A stretch of 27,512 nucleotides of DNA from assembly GCA_004802705.1 (NCBI GenBank), contig SGPL01000444.1, forward strand, positions 1-27,512, given 5' to 3'. The notes below the pieces were generated by a model, which ran no database searches, had not been told where the DNA came from, and saw only the letters and a list, made by a program, of their open reading frames with translations. The stretch is from Bondarzewia mesenterica. Its lineage: Eukaryota; Basidiomycota; Agaricomycetes; Russulales; Bondarzewiaceae. Position numbers and translations under genes: made by a program. Below, piece after piece: positions 8,793 to 17,982 of this stretch; positions within the stretch are counted from its first letter, which is position 1; every line of letters starts with the position of its first letter.

Positions 8793-9353
8793 AACGGCCT
8801 GGCTTACATGAGCAGGCTTTATTTTATTAACTTACTTGAATCTGCTAACTTACTTAGCGGACTGCGACTCGTGCCGCAACGCGCACAGACTTGATATAGG
8901 CGCCCTGACGCGCCTATCTTTATCTGATCTATCAGACCAGCGGATCACGTGACCATAGATGCACCCAGACCCCGGACCGGTCTGGGCCCTGACCCACAAG
9001 AACCCCGCTGGTTCTTTACATGTGATATACTTATCCACCAATGGCCTTTCTAGCGCGAACCACTGACACATGCCATTGTTGATGACCTGCCCTATAGCGC
9101 TTTACTATATATACAGGGCTCTGATGTACTTAGATCTTTAGCTTGATCTCCTAAAACCTAGCCTAGCAACTAGGGTACTAGACCACCTGAACCCTTGGAA
9201 TATACTTCGTTCTTAACCAGAACCCTTGATAGACTAAGACGACTGGGCCACCTGGGCTAGACGCCTGGGTGGTCCCACCCAGATTGACCTTAAGCACCAG
9301 GCAACGGCATACGCGAGCTACCCATTAGGTCTCCGCGTCCCTGCCCAAGCATG
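8793..9353 (+). mobile_element. LTR-like insertion inside the copia RT
   Basis: About 560 non-coding bases separate the two halves of RT. CATG is present at both edges (8789-8792 and 9350-9353), a possible but weak 4-base duplication; the exact edges are uncertain by about 20 bases. The left edge (TGAACGGCCTGGC) looks like an LTR start. A TATA-like CTATATATACAG lies near 9105-9116. Four perfect inverted repeats are packed into 120 bases: 8896-8917, 8923-8936, 8964-8986 and 8999-9015. Best read as a solo LTR or other non-autonomous insert of unknown family. Confidence 0.6.
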
Positions 9354-10646
9354 GTCTTAACAGCGCTTGCACTTGCAGCCATCATGGATCTCGAGCTCTG
9401 GCAAGTTGACTTCGAGAGCGCATTTCTCAATGCTCCAATCGACTCGGACATATACATGCACCAGCCACGAGGCTTCAAGGAGCATGGAAAGGAGGATTGG
9501 GTCTGTCGCCTTAACAAGGCCATCTATGGGACAAAACAGGGTGGCAACAACTGGTGGCTCGAGTTAGATCGAGCCTACCAGCGCATGGGTTATTCTCGCC
9601 TCTTTGCCGACTACTGCACTCGCTCGAAAACTACTGGAACCGATCGCACAATCACCCTTACCCATACAGATGACACGCTGGGACTGTCCACCAGTCCAGT
9701 GGAGACTCTGCGGGCAAAGGGGGAGCTTGGCACAGCCTACCGCATCAAGGATATGGGGGGAGCCAATGGTGAACCCGAGCTCATCCTTGGGATTCGAGTC
9801 GAGTGCGATCGCCCACGCAAAACTGTTTGCATCTCTCAACGTGGGTTCCTCCTTCGGGTCTTGGAGCGTGCGGGTATGGCAGACTGCAGTGCCGAAGCGA
9901 CTCCCTTACCTGCAGGGGGGGCTTATCGCCGCCTGTTCGAACCCATCGATGACGCGGAGCGAGCAGCATGTCGAGCAGAGCCTTATCGCAAAATTTTGGG
10001 TGCGATAAACTACCTGGCGGTAGCCACCCGACCCGACATCTCGTATGCCGTTCAAGTTCTCGGGTCATTTGCACATGCACCTGGCCTCCGTCACTGGAAA
10101 GCCGTTAAGCACTTGTGCCGATATCTGAAGGGTACCGCAGACTATGGCATCACATATGATGGGAGGCAGGCCGATACCCGACTAGTTGGATACTTTGACA
10201 CTAATTATGCCGTCGAGCTGAACAGGCGTTCATCGACAGGTTGGGTCTTTCTACTCGCTGGTGGGCTTATTGCCTGGAGCTCGAAGAAACAGCAATCAGT
10301 TGCGCTGTCCACGACGGAGGCTGAGTATGTTGCTGCTGCTGCCGCCACGCAAATGGCTATCTAGCTCCACATGCTCCTTCGCGAGCTGGAAATTCCTGTT
10401 GATGGACCTGGGCTGCTCTTCGGCGACAATCTCAGTGCTAATATACTCACGTGTGAGTATGTCAACCACAGCCGAGCTAAACATATCAATGTACGGTATC
10501 ACTTCGTCTGTGAGCATGTGGAGGCTGGCGAGCTCGAAGTTGAGCATGTTGGATCAGCGGATAATTTGGCGGATACCTTGATGAAGGGGATCCCTCAGGA
10601 TCATCACCGTGAGTTGGTTGCGTGGTTAGGAATTATGGCGACCTAG
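9354..10646 (+). pseudogene. copia reverse transcriptase C-terminal part and RNase H
   Basis: DLELWQVDFESAFLNAPIDS is RT motif A with its catalytic Asp, and YGTKQGGNNWW follows. The YVDD-type catalytic box reads HTDD here (Asp codons 9669 and 9672): both Asp remain but Tyr and Val are replaced. AINYLAVATRPDISYAVQVL is the usual end of RT. RNase H follows: GYFDTNYA (usual form DADYA, so the second Asp is Asn), SSKKQQSVALSTTEAEYVA, then TAG at 10362-10364 where Trp is expected, then LLFGDNLSANIL and HVGSADNLADTLMKG. The protein would end at TAG 10644-10646, abutting the polypurine tract. Confidence 0.95.
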
Positions 10647-10652
10647 GGGGAG
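10645..10652 (+). other. polypurine tract of the copia element
   Basis: AGGGGGAG lies immediately 5' of the 3' LTR, as expected for the plus-strand primer of an LTR retrotransposon. It overlaps the gag-pol stop codon by two bases. Confidence 0.9.
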
Positions 10653-11019
10653 TGTTGAAGTAAGAGGTCGCCTCACTGGATGAGGTGACCGTTGTCATGG
10701 CCTGTTATGTCAGATCTCCCAACTTACACTAATTTTTGTGCCTGTACCGGTTCCGGCTTTCCTGAGTAGTTTATCAGTGTCGAGCTGTAGTTGGAGCTCC
10801 CTCAGTCATTTTATTCCCTCCTATGAGACGGACGACTGAGGTGAGCTCCATACTTTATTTTCCCTTACGCTACTCGTACTTACTGCTACTCGTAGCTTGG
10901 TTCTCGTGTTTGCTCGTTCCATAGGTACAGCCAATCTAGTCATTTTATTCCCTCCTACGAGATGAACGACTGAGCTTGGTTCTCGTGTTTGCTCGTTCCA
11001 TAGATCATCTCTCACAACA
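10653..11019 (+). repeat. 3' LTR of the copia element
   Basis: Begins TGTTGAAG and ends CACAACA. It aligns along its whole length with 5078-5443 and keeps the internal duplications. Differences are mostly C/T and G/A. Confidence 0.95.
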
Positions 11020-12640
11020 TTCCGGCCTCGACCGAGGATCATTCCTCTCCGCAACACGGGAATTTCGACAAATTTATCTGGACCTTATTCAGTCAAATCC
11101 AACCCTCTCTCTCCCGTCCCTCTCCCTTCTTCAAGTTCATATGGGCGACCAAAATCTCGCCGTTGATTATGTCTTCGTTGGCCTGGAATCAAGTGTCTCC
11201 CCTATCCCATGCCCCGACATTCTCGACCAAATTCTACATGCCATAAATTTATCCAATAAATGGCACGCTGCGTGGAAGACCAGGACCGGACCAGATCACG
11301 AACGCCGTGTATATTTTCAGATGGATTCAGAATGACAGGCTGATGAGATGCTGCCAAAATTTGAGGATTGGTTTCGAGCGAAAGGTATACCATTCCAAAA
11401 CTTTGGAAAGGGAAATACAAAGCAGCACCAATGGCGCCTCTCATTCGACTTCCTCTCCCATGCCGTAGCTCAAGAATTTGCTGCGGCAAAAGCCTTCACC
11501 TTTAATCACATCGAATTCCGCGCCGCCCGCTCAAATTATGCAGCCCCTATCTGGGGCACCGATATCGTTGTCGCGGGTTGTCGTGAACTCTCGTCCTTCG
11601 AGCGTTGCATGAATGGATACATCTCGGCGAGATATGGCAGGGATGCGATTGCCAACAGCCACATGATACTCAATAGCGATGCCTATGCCATTGTTTTTGA
11701 GACCTGGGAAATAGCATCCCGCTTCCTATCTGACGAGTTTGATAACCCATAGGGTGTCCCTCCATACATCTCCCTGTCCCAACCCATGCTCCTTTACTTC
11801 TACAATCTTCGTGGGTGCCTGCAGAACCCTGCGTATCTACAGACGGCCTCCACCTCTTCTTCACCTTCCGAAATTCGGTCCCTTCAAGCCCAACTTGATG
11901 AACTCCGCCGTCAAGGCATCAACACGGTCCGATCTCTCAATGCCATCATCGCTGAACACGCGAAGATGATTGACGAAGTTCGCCAGTCAAATCGTGACCT
12001 TGCAACTGCCCTCAGCTATATGTCGCTCGTCAATAGTGCGACAGCTGAACTTTCGTCCACTCAATCAGACCTCAAGACCATGGAAGGCAAGCATGATACG
12101 TTGGAGCTTATGGCACTTGTCATCTCGGATGAAGCAATCCGCCATGACTTCCGCGAGCGCATATGCCGCACTGACACTGCCATCGCCGAACAACGGCAAA
12201 CCCTTATCACAGCTCGTCACGAGCTCAAAATGTTGCGCACCCACGCAACTACCTTTCTCCCTGGCTCGCAGCTTGCTCCTCCACCTGCACCTCAGCCGCC
12301 GTCTGCCTACACAGCTGACACTGATTCCGAAAGGTATCAGCTGCGGCAACGCACACAAGAGTCAGATGCATCTGCTTCTCTTCCAAGCAAGCGCCCACTA
12401 TCTGAGATGCAGACCCTTCATGATGACCAAGCTGTCCTGCATGCCCTCGACGGTGATGAGGATATGGCTGATGCATCTAGCGCTAACGGCACTCCCGCTA
12501 CCTCTCACGCTCAGATATCTCAGTCTGAAATTGTACGCAGTGCATCTCGCGGCTCTTCCGCCCCTCCCACATCACTTCTGACTCCTGCACCCAGTAATCC
12601 CCACTTTCATGTCACTACACAAGGGGACAACATCATTGTG
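11020..12640 (+). pseudogene. LINE ORF1, coiled-coil RNA-binding type
   Basis: One frame is open from the LTR junction with two stops: TGA 11333-11335 (reads DSE-stop-QADEM) and TAG 11750-11752 (reads DNP-stop-GVPPY). The N part includes LDRGSFLSATREFRQIY, then MGDQNLAVDYVFVGLESS. A long heptad-like segment with EIRSLQAQLDELRRQG and LNAIIAEHAKMIDEVRQS (about 11867-12000) predicts a coiled coil. The tail is Pro/Ser-rich (APPPAPQPPS) and acidic. ORF1 proteins of LINEs trimerise and bind element RNA; that role is inferred from position and coiled coil, since no zinc knuckle is seen. The frame stays open past the likely end, to 12895. Confidence 0.72.
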
Positions 12641-12836
12641 GGGGGAGGATCCTCTTTTTTTGTGTGCTATGCTCTCCTTTTTCTTGCGTGCTACGCTCTC
12701 CTTTCTCAGTGCTCTCTCATTTTCCTTTCTACTTCTGTCCATGTTCCTTTCCAATATGTTATGCAGACTCTCTCATTCCAATTGCCTCTGGTGGAGGCTT
12801 ACCACCGGTTTCTTACTGCTTACAGTTGTGCTTCCC

Positions 12837-13691
12837 ATGACTCATGCTTGCCATTCTTTTCACACTTTTGCGCTAAACACGAATGGTCTCAGTAATGTTA
12901 TGAAAACTGATGCGTTCTCATCTCTCCTAACTGCTCACAAACCCCACGCGTGGGTAATCAGTGAGATGAAATCTCATCAGCCAGTGTCTTCGCGCTTACA
13001 TGTGAGATCCTATAACATATTCGAATCCACAGGGGTCAAGATCAACACCCGCTCTTCAAAATGGGGCGTCATTGTTGGCATCCATCGCAATTTCCCTGTG
13101 CAACAGGTGAACATCCTGGACAAACTCCAGGGTCGCGCACTCATCGTCGACATCATCATCCCAACCGTTGCTGGCCGTGGTTTCCCACACCGTATCATCG
13201 GTCTATATGCCCCCTACGATCCCGGGGACCATGACCCTTACATTGCCACTTTCTGGGATCATATCACTAATATATGCCACTCCGCCAAATATTCATGGTC
13301 ACTCATTGGTGACCTGAATGTCACCCTTACATCAATGGAATCCACTGGCAGAGATGCCCTCAACAACTCTGCGTGCGCCTCCTACCGTGGCTTCCTATGC
13401 AACACCAGTGCCATCGATCTATGGTCTCACCAGGGCGATGCTGATGCTCGCTCCATGTTCACCTTTCGCAACCACTATGGCCAGTTGATCATAGACCAAT
13501 GTGCTTACTCGTCCATCGGTATTACGATAGGATCAGTCTCAGTTCCTAACTTCTTTGTCCCCGCTACTGACCACAAACTCATCAGTGTTTCTCTCATCAT
13601 CAATCCCCCTCCCAACATCCCATCCACTGTGCATCTCTCAACTGCTATAACACCCCCTGTCTACTCCCCTCACTTTCGCTATCCAAAGTGA
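12837..13691 (+). pseudogene. LINE ORF2 endonuclease domain (EEP fold)
   Basis: The endonuclease nicks target DNA to prime reverse transcription. The ATG at 12837 is a likely ORF2 start; the same frame is open back to an ATG at 12609 through a Leu/Phe-rich, probably untranslated stretch. EEP motifs appear in order: FALNTNGLSN (Asn), AWVISEMKSHQ (catalytic Glu), GLYAPYDPGDHD (Tyr), SLIGDLNVTL (GDxN), LIIDQCAYS (Asp) and ATDHKLISV (the usual SDH as TDH). All catalytic positions look present. The TGA at 13689-13691, where Trp fits, breaks the link to RT. Confidence 0.92.
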
Positions 13692-13697
13692 GCTGAA

Positions 13698-15520
13698 TTG
13701 TCCCGTTTTCATGCTTTCGCGGAGCATGTCGATGAATGTGCAAAGTCTGAGTGGCTGCACGACACACCCATCACAGATGACGTATCATTCAAAGCACGTT
13801 ATGATGCGCTGACATGCATATTTGAGGATGCCACAATACAGACATTCGACCTCCCTAGACCTCCTGGCCCTTACACCCCCTCACGCAAGATCACCAATCC
13901 CACCATACGCCTCATTGTGCGTGAGATTCGATGACTTGGCCGACTTATATATGCCGCAGACCACGATCGCCTGCATGTATTGTCGGCACAATGTCGCTGG
14001 GTACACGGCTACCTTTGCTCCTTCTCTTCTTTCTCCTAAACTCATTTCTCCATTTCACCCTTGCATGCTGACAATCGCACACTACTCCTCTCTTTGCTTA
14101 GAGACACTCGGCGTGCTCTGTGCAAAATCTGTTATCGCAAAGAGCGTGCTGAGCTTGAGCGCCGCGCTTGTCAGTCAACCAAATCACGCATCAATGCTTG
14201 TCTCCTCGGCGGATCTGCAAAACCACTTTATGCGCGTTCTGGTGACGCCTTTGGCCCGCCCCTCGCACTATCGCTTTCCGACGAACCCCTAACATTCCTT
14301 ACTAATCCCGACGATGTCAAAACAGCGATGTGCAACTACTTTACCCAGCTTTACACTCCACAAGATTGGCCTGAATGCCAAAAACCCTGAATGGATACAC
14401 CTTCAGTTCGCGACATCCGAAGCCGAACTACATCTCACCCGTTTCAATGGCCACGCGCCATGACCATTAACGACGCAAGACTGATCATCCACAAGGGCAA
14501 GGCTCGCCCATCACCCGGTCCCGATGGATGGGAAAAGTGGATGGTAAAGTCACTCAATGACTTCTCTTTCCAACTCGTTGTCGACCTTTGCAACTACGAA
14601 ATTCTCCATTCTCACATCCCAGACTGCATCAAACCATGCACGCTCTCTACCATCCATAAGCGCAGGGATCGCACAAACCTTGCCAATACGCGAGGCGTTG
14701 TCTTTAACAATTTCCTTCTTACTCATCTGTGTGCGTGGCTAAACTCTCTCCTCATCCCCTATCTAGCCCACCATCGGGTCTTACCCGACGGCCAAGTCAC
14801 CACCCAACTCGGTGTACAAGGCCGTGACTTAACCTTTTTTTCTAGCTCAGTTGGAGGCTTGGTCGAATCGTACAAAAATGCCTCTTTATATCTTGCGTAG
14901 AGACCAGCAGAAGGGCTTCGACAAGTTGGAACCAGACGGATTCTATAATGCTATACGTGCTTATGGCCTGCCTTCATCACTCATCGAGTTTGATAGATCG
15001 GCCCAACTGAACGTGCCCTACCGGATCAAAACTGCTTATGGTTTCACAGATACTATCACTGTCTCAGGCGTCACGAAACAAGGTGGCCCTCTTTCACCCC
15101 TCAAATCAACGCTGACGACAAGTCTCGGCAATCACTATTGCCTTGACTGTTCCACCAATCAAGATGGATGCCTGTACCTATCATCACTCCAACACCGGGA
15201 ACACAAACCCCATATGCCTGCTGATGACCTAACTCTACAGATATCTATGGTTGAAGCTACCGATGACTCCGACTTACTTGCAACTACCCAGAACACATTA
15301 CAGCACCAATGCCTCATGATGGAGTGTTTCCAAGCCGCATATGGGTGGTTGATGAACTGAGACAAGTCTGCGCTTCATGTGCGGAATGTCCACGACCCTC
15401 CCGCCTCTCTGTCTATGCCCTCCATTGACCCTACTGACTCATCCACTCAAAGAATTGTATGGAAGAATGTTTCGGTATTCACTACCTGTCATGAACCGCA
15501 TTTAGTACATTTGTTTTCTC
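13698..15520 (+). pseudogene. LINE ORF2 linker and reverse transcriptase domain
   Basis: The ORF2 frame continues with SRFHAFAEHVDE. It meets TGA 13932-13934 (probably from CGA Arg), TAA 14037-14039 and TGA 14388-14390 (Trp expected). ARPSPGPDGWEKWMVKS starts RT. A frameshift near 14840 moves the reading to YILRRDQQKGFDKLEPDGFY (motif A) and GVTKQGGPLSPLKSTLTTSL. MVEATDDSDLL may be motif C (xDD). AYGWLMN is followed by TGA 15358-15360 where Trp is expected, then DKSALHVRNV and WKNVSVFTTCHEPHLVHL in the same frame. The thumb and C-terminal region are missing. Confidence 0.88.
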
Positions 15521-15765
15521 TGTCTGACTGGACGCATACTTACCTACACTTCTAACGAGGCGGCCCGATCAGCCGCGATCCCTCTACCTACCCGATCTTT
15601 CCTATCACNNGCGCCCTTGTANTATATATAGNGATGGNCCGTGCGCCGCAGTAGGNGCTATTTATANTTCCNCAGTAGCTTCGTTNANCTCTAGCTTGAT
15701 ATACTTGGTCTTGTGCTCTGTATTAGCGCAGACTCGTGTGTAATAGAACACAGGGTATCAGCCCC
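15521..15765 (+). mobile_element. end of a second LTR and its primer site
   Basis: An LTR-like 3' end: a TATATATAG stretch near 15623, more TATA-like sequence near 15660, and a CACA terminus at 15749-15752. GGGTATCAGCCCC (15753-15765) follows, which resembles a primer site for a tRNA 3' end (GGTATCAG core). Single-base Ns are scattered through 15609-15690. The left edge against the LINE is not definable. No coding sequence of the element is recognisable downstream. Confidence 0.45.
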
Positions 15766-16206
15766 TGCTTCTGACACCATCTCAGCTCGACCTTAGCCCC
15801 AATCTAAGCATCAGAACAAACCCTCCCAAACCGAACTGCCACTACCAGGCACCAGAACCAGCTCGACAACCACGTCCAGCCACCAGAACCGGCACGACAA
15901 CTATGTCTAGCCACCAGAGCCAGGGCATCTTGACACAATCTGATCCATCAACGCTGAAGTCAGCCATGTATGCGTGTCTCGTCCTGCGAGACCGATCCAA
16001 GCGTACCAATGATGAAACTGCAACATTATCATCCAGCAGTTCGGCACAACTAAGACTGTCACCAAGTCTCCTCTTATCACCTCATACTCTATCCATGACC
16101 TTTCCTGCTTAAGCTCACGCGACATCCTCCCTTGCAGTCTCAAACTCGCGACGCCGAATGGTCATGACTTCACCAACATTCCAACCCTGATTAGGCAGCC
16201 TGGGTC
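15766..16206. other. no supported gene; possible internal sequence of the second LTR element
   Basis: Starts C-rich with repeated CACCAGAACC(A/G) words (about 15805-15925). An ATG at 15903 opens a 69-codon frame starting MSSHQSQGILTQSDPS, which could be a short Gag remnant, but nothing diagnostic follows. Another frame over 16020-16200 contains a protein-like stretch (IHDLSCLSSRDILPCSL). Identity unknown. Confidence 0.35.
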
Positions 16207-16431
16207 TCAGACCAATTGCCATGATCGTTCAGTCTCGGGAAAGGTGCTAATGATCATGTGCGGGTTCAGGGTGCGCAAGACATCTAAAAGAGATGTTGAT
16301 TGAGTGGACAAGTAGATGGATGAAATGATAGATGGGGTAGCTGGGTAGTCAGGGCTAGTGGGATTAATGAGTTCAGAGACTGAGACTTCAGAGATATCGA
16401 CTTGAATAGAAATGGGGGGAGAAATTGACAT
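16207..16431 (-). CDS. unrecognised short protein or first exon with promoter
   Basis: The ATG at 16431 (minus strand) starts MSISPPISIQVDISEVSV and the frame ends at TGA 16207-16209 after PETERSWQLV, 74 residues. In front of it, reading on the minus strand, lie a TATA-like box about 82 bases away, a CT-rich stretch (TTCATTCTCTCTTCTC) and an A/C-rich leader, all usual for a basidiomycete gene start. The protein is Ser/Ile/Pro-rich and I do not recognise it. It may be only the first exon, but I found no convincing splice donor. Confidence 0.4.
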   Translation of the reverse strand: MSISPPISIQVDISEVSVSELINPTSPDYPATPSIISSIYLSTQSTSLLDVLRTLNPHMIISTFPETERSWQLV

Positions 16432-16512
16432 AGTGAGTGTGGGTTAATTTGAGAAGAGAGAATGAAGGGTGCGTGTTTCTCAAGCGGTGTCTGACGCTTA
16501 TATCAAAATTAT

Positions 16513-16522
16513 GCTTATATAG
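16513..16522 (-). promoter_or_regulatory. TATA-like box for the minus-strand candidate
   Basis: On the minus strand CTATATAAGC lies about 82 bases upstream of the ATG at 16431, with a pyrimidine-rich initiator-like stretch between. The arrangement is convincing, but activity is unknown. Confidence 0.45.
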
Positions 16523-16639
16523 TTAGCCGAGGTTCAACCTCAAGCTCATGTCTGAAACCATATTTTGGCGTGACAGCAGATTCAGCTTGTGATGAGAAAA
16601 CTCAGTGGTGTCAGAATGGCAAAAATGGGGACATGTAAG

Positions 16640-16812
16640 TGAAGACGGCCCCTTGCCATGTCGAGATGGCGAGGGTGAGGGCAGGGGGCATGGTGGAGTG
16701 AAGTGGGCAAGCACGGGTTAGAATGATGAGGCAGGGGGCATAGTAGGCGAGCGTGAAGCCCCGTCATGTTGAAAAGATGGGGCAGAGGCATGATGGATGA
16801 GCACGACACCCT
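16640..16812. repeat. degenerate minisatellite, left part
   Basis: G-rich, irregular repeats built from words such as GGCAGGGGGCAT, GTGGGTGAGCGTG-like blocks and CCCGTCATGTTGAAA, spaced about 40-55 bases. The same words return at 17146-17290, on the other side of the ankyrin fragment. No coding sense. Confidence 0.55.
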
Positions 16813-16814
16813 GG

Positions 16815-17145
16815 CAGGTTGCGACAACCACACATCGACGCCGCCGGCAGTGTGTTGCTGAAGTATCCTGCCTGTGCATTAGAGTCAGTGCTCTTCTCCA
16901 GCAGCAGCTTCATGAGTGACTCATTACCATTTTTTGACACTGTCTGCAGTGCATTTTCATACTCTCCTCCCTATGCATCGATATCCACACCCTTCTTCAA
17001 CAGCAGTCTGATGATTGACTTATTACCGCGAGATGTCACTGCCTGCCATACTCTCCTCCCTGTGCATTGATATCTGTGCCATTCTCCAGCAGCAGTCACA
17101 CGACGGCCTCATGGCCACAAGATGATGCCGCCTGCAGCAGGTTCC
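16815..17145 (-). pseudogene. ankyrin-repeat protein fragment
   Basis: Read on the minus strand this is a decayed ankyrin array. One repeat reads LLQAASSCGHEAVV-stop-LLLENGTDINAQGGEYG, the next continues SIIRLLLKKGVDIDA-stop-GGEYENALQ, and a third reads NGNESLMKLLLEKS with NAQAGYFSNTLPAAS before the similarity ends near 16815. The GGEYxxALQAAS signature is frequent in ankyrin tails of fungal NLR-like and other ankyrin proteins. At least two stops and one frameshift break it. Only about three repeats remain, so the parent gene cannot be named. It is flanked on both sides by the same minisatellite. Confidence 0.75.
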
Positions 17146-17290
17146 TATCGTGTTGGAATGACAAGACTGAGGGCGTGGTGGGTGAGTGTGCAGGCCCGTC
17201 ATGTTGGAACAATGAGACTGGATGTGGGGCGAAGTGCTGTCATGTTGAAATGACTAGGCAGGGATGTGGGTGAGTGCGCAGCCCCAAGGT
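17146..17290. repeat. degenerate minisatellite, right part
   Basis: Shares words with 16640-16812: GTCATGTTGGAA and GTCATGTTGAAA (17198, 17239), GGTGAGTGTGCAGGCCC and GGGTGAGTGCGCAGCCCC. Spacing is irregular (about 41-51 bases). A further relic, GTGAGCGTGAGGGCCCGC, lies near 17441. Confidence 0.55.
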
Positions 17291-17781
17291 TGTGAAATCC
17301 TGCAACCCATCACATTAGTACCTGTGACAGTGTTGGCAGGCTGGGAATAGATGATATCATCTGCAACAGAATGTCAATGAATCTGTAAAGAAAAAATGTC
17401 AGTAAGACAAGACATGCATGACTTTGGAGACATGATGTGTGAGCGTGAGGGCCCGCAGTATCGAGACAATAGGCTAGAGAATATTGGGTGACTTTCGTCT
17501 AGTCGACAATGCTGTGCGTGCCTCTGAGCATCGACAAGACGCTAGGTGCAGTTACAACTTTTTTTGAAAGTCCGAAAGGGCTGTTTTTGTTTGCACATAT
17601 ATACCAGGTTGCTCGGTGCCTGGCACAATTATGAGGGGGCAATAAACCTTGCAAGCAAGGTAATTCGGGAAACTGAGGAGACTACAAAAAGTGAACTGAG
17701 TTGACTACAAAAAGCGAACTAGATTTGCTACAAATAGTAAGAACTCCGTGACTACACTCTCGAACTGACCTTTCTTCATTC
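17291..17781. other. no gene; short repeats
   Basis: Non-coding. Contains an almost perfect palindrome CCTTGCAAGCAAGG (about 17648-17661) and a 23-base tandem repeat: ACTACAAAAAG(T/C)GAACT units at 17680 and 17703, and a diverged third at 17727. CTACAA words here are the reverse complement of the TTGTAG words near 3050-3160. Confidence 0.5.
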
Positions 17782-17870
17782 GTTTTGTAGCACTTCTTCA
17801 CCGGTTGACCGGGATTCATGATCACCGGTAAGTGAAGCAACGCTCCTTCAACAACTCCATCATGTTGCCC
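17782..17870 (+). repeat. leader-like module, copy B
   Basis: Diverged copy of 3149-3239 with the same order of landmarks: GTTTTGTAGC, a CTTC-ACCGGTT block, GATTCATG, ACCGGTAAGTGA (donor-like) and ATGTTGCCC. It stands directly in front of the EF-3 fragment. Confidence 0.5.
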
Positions 17871-17982
17871 TTGTTCCACGCATGCTGCGCCGTGCTGATG
17901 ACTCTCCTGGGCTCCAAATCTCCCTCTATCACTCTCCATCTCGCGCTGCCTTGTTCAATGGCAAAACAATGCTGCAGCACTG

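Larger units (their letters stand above)
5078..11019 (+). mobile_element. Ty1/copia LTR retrotransposon, full-length but inactive
   Basis: Two LTRs bracket gag, aspartic protease, integrase, RT and RNase H, the copia order (integrase before RT). A primer-binding site follows the 5' LTR and a polypurine tract precedes the 3' LTR. The single gag-pol frame is broken by several stops and indels and by an insertion in RT. By eye the LTRs differ at about 15 positions plus one 1-base indel in ~366 bases (about 4%). Nearly all are transitions, about half in CpG context, so the insertion is not recent. The flanks (GTACT before, TTCCG after) show no 5-base target duplication. Confidence 0.95.
11020..15520 (+). 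mobile_element. non-LTR (LINE-type) retrotransposon, truncated at both ends
   Basis: ORF1 with a coiled coil, then ORF2 with an apurinic-type endonuclease and RT, is the standard LINE order. The ORF1 frame is already open where it meets the copia LTR at 11020, so the 5' end is missing. The RT frame fades near 15520, where LTR-like sequence begins. Its RT resembles an Agaricomycete LINE family (GVTKQGGPLSPLKSTLTTSL). ORF1 and ORF2 are each nearly a single frame interrupted by a few stops and one frameshift, so decay is moderate. No poly(A) tail or target duplication is visible. Confidence 0.88.

Noticed and set aside
12609..12836. Hydrophobic N-terminus of LINE ORF2 as a signal peptide or membrane segment
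   Set aside because: It lies in a T-rich ORF1-ORF2 spacer with an internal repeat (GTGCTATGCTCTCC / GTGCTACGCTCTCC); the endonuclease more likely starts at 12837.
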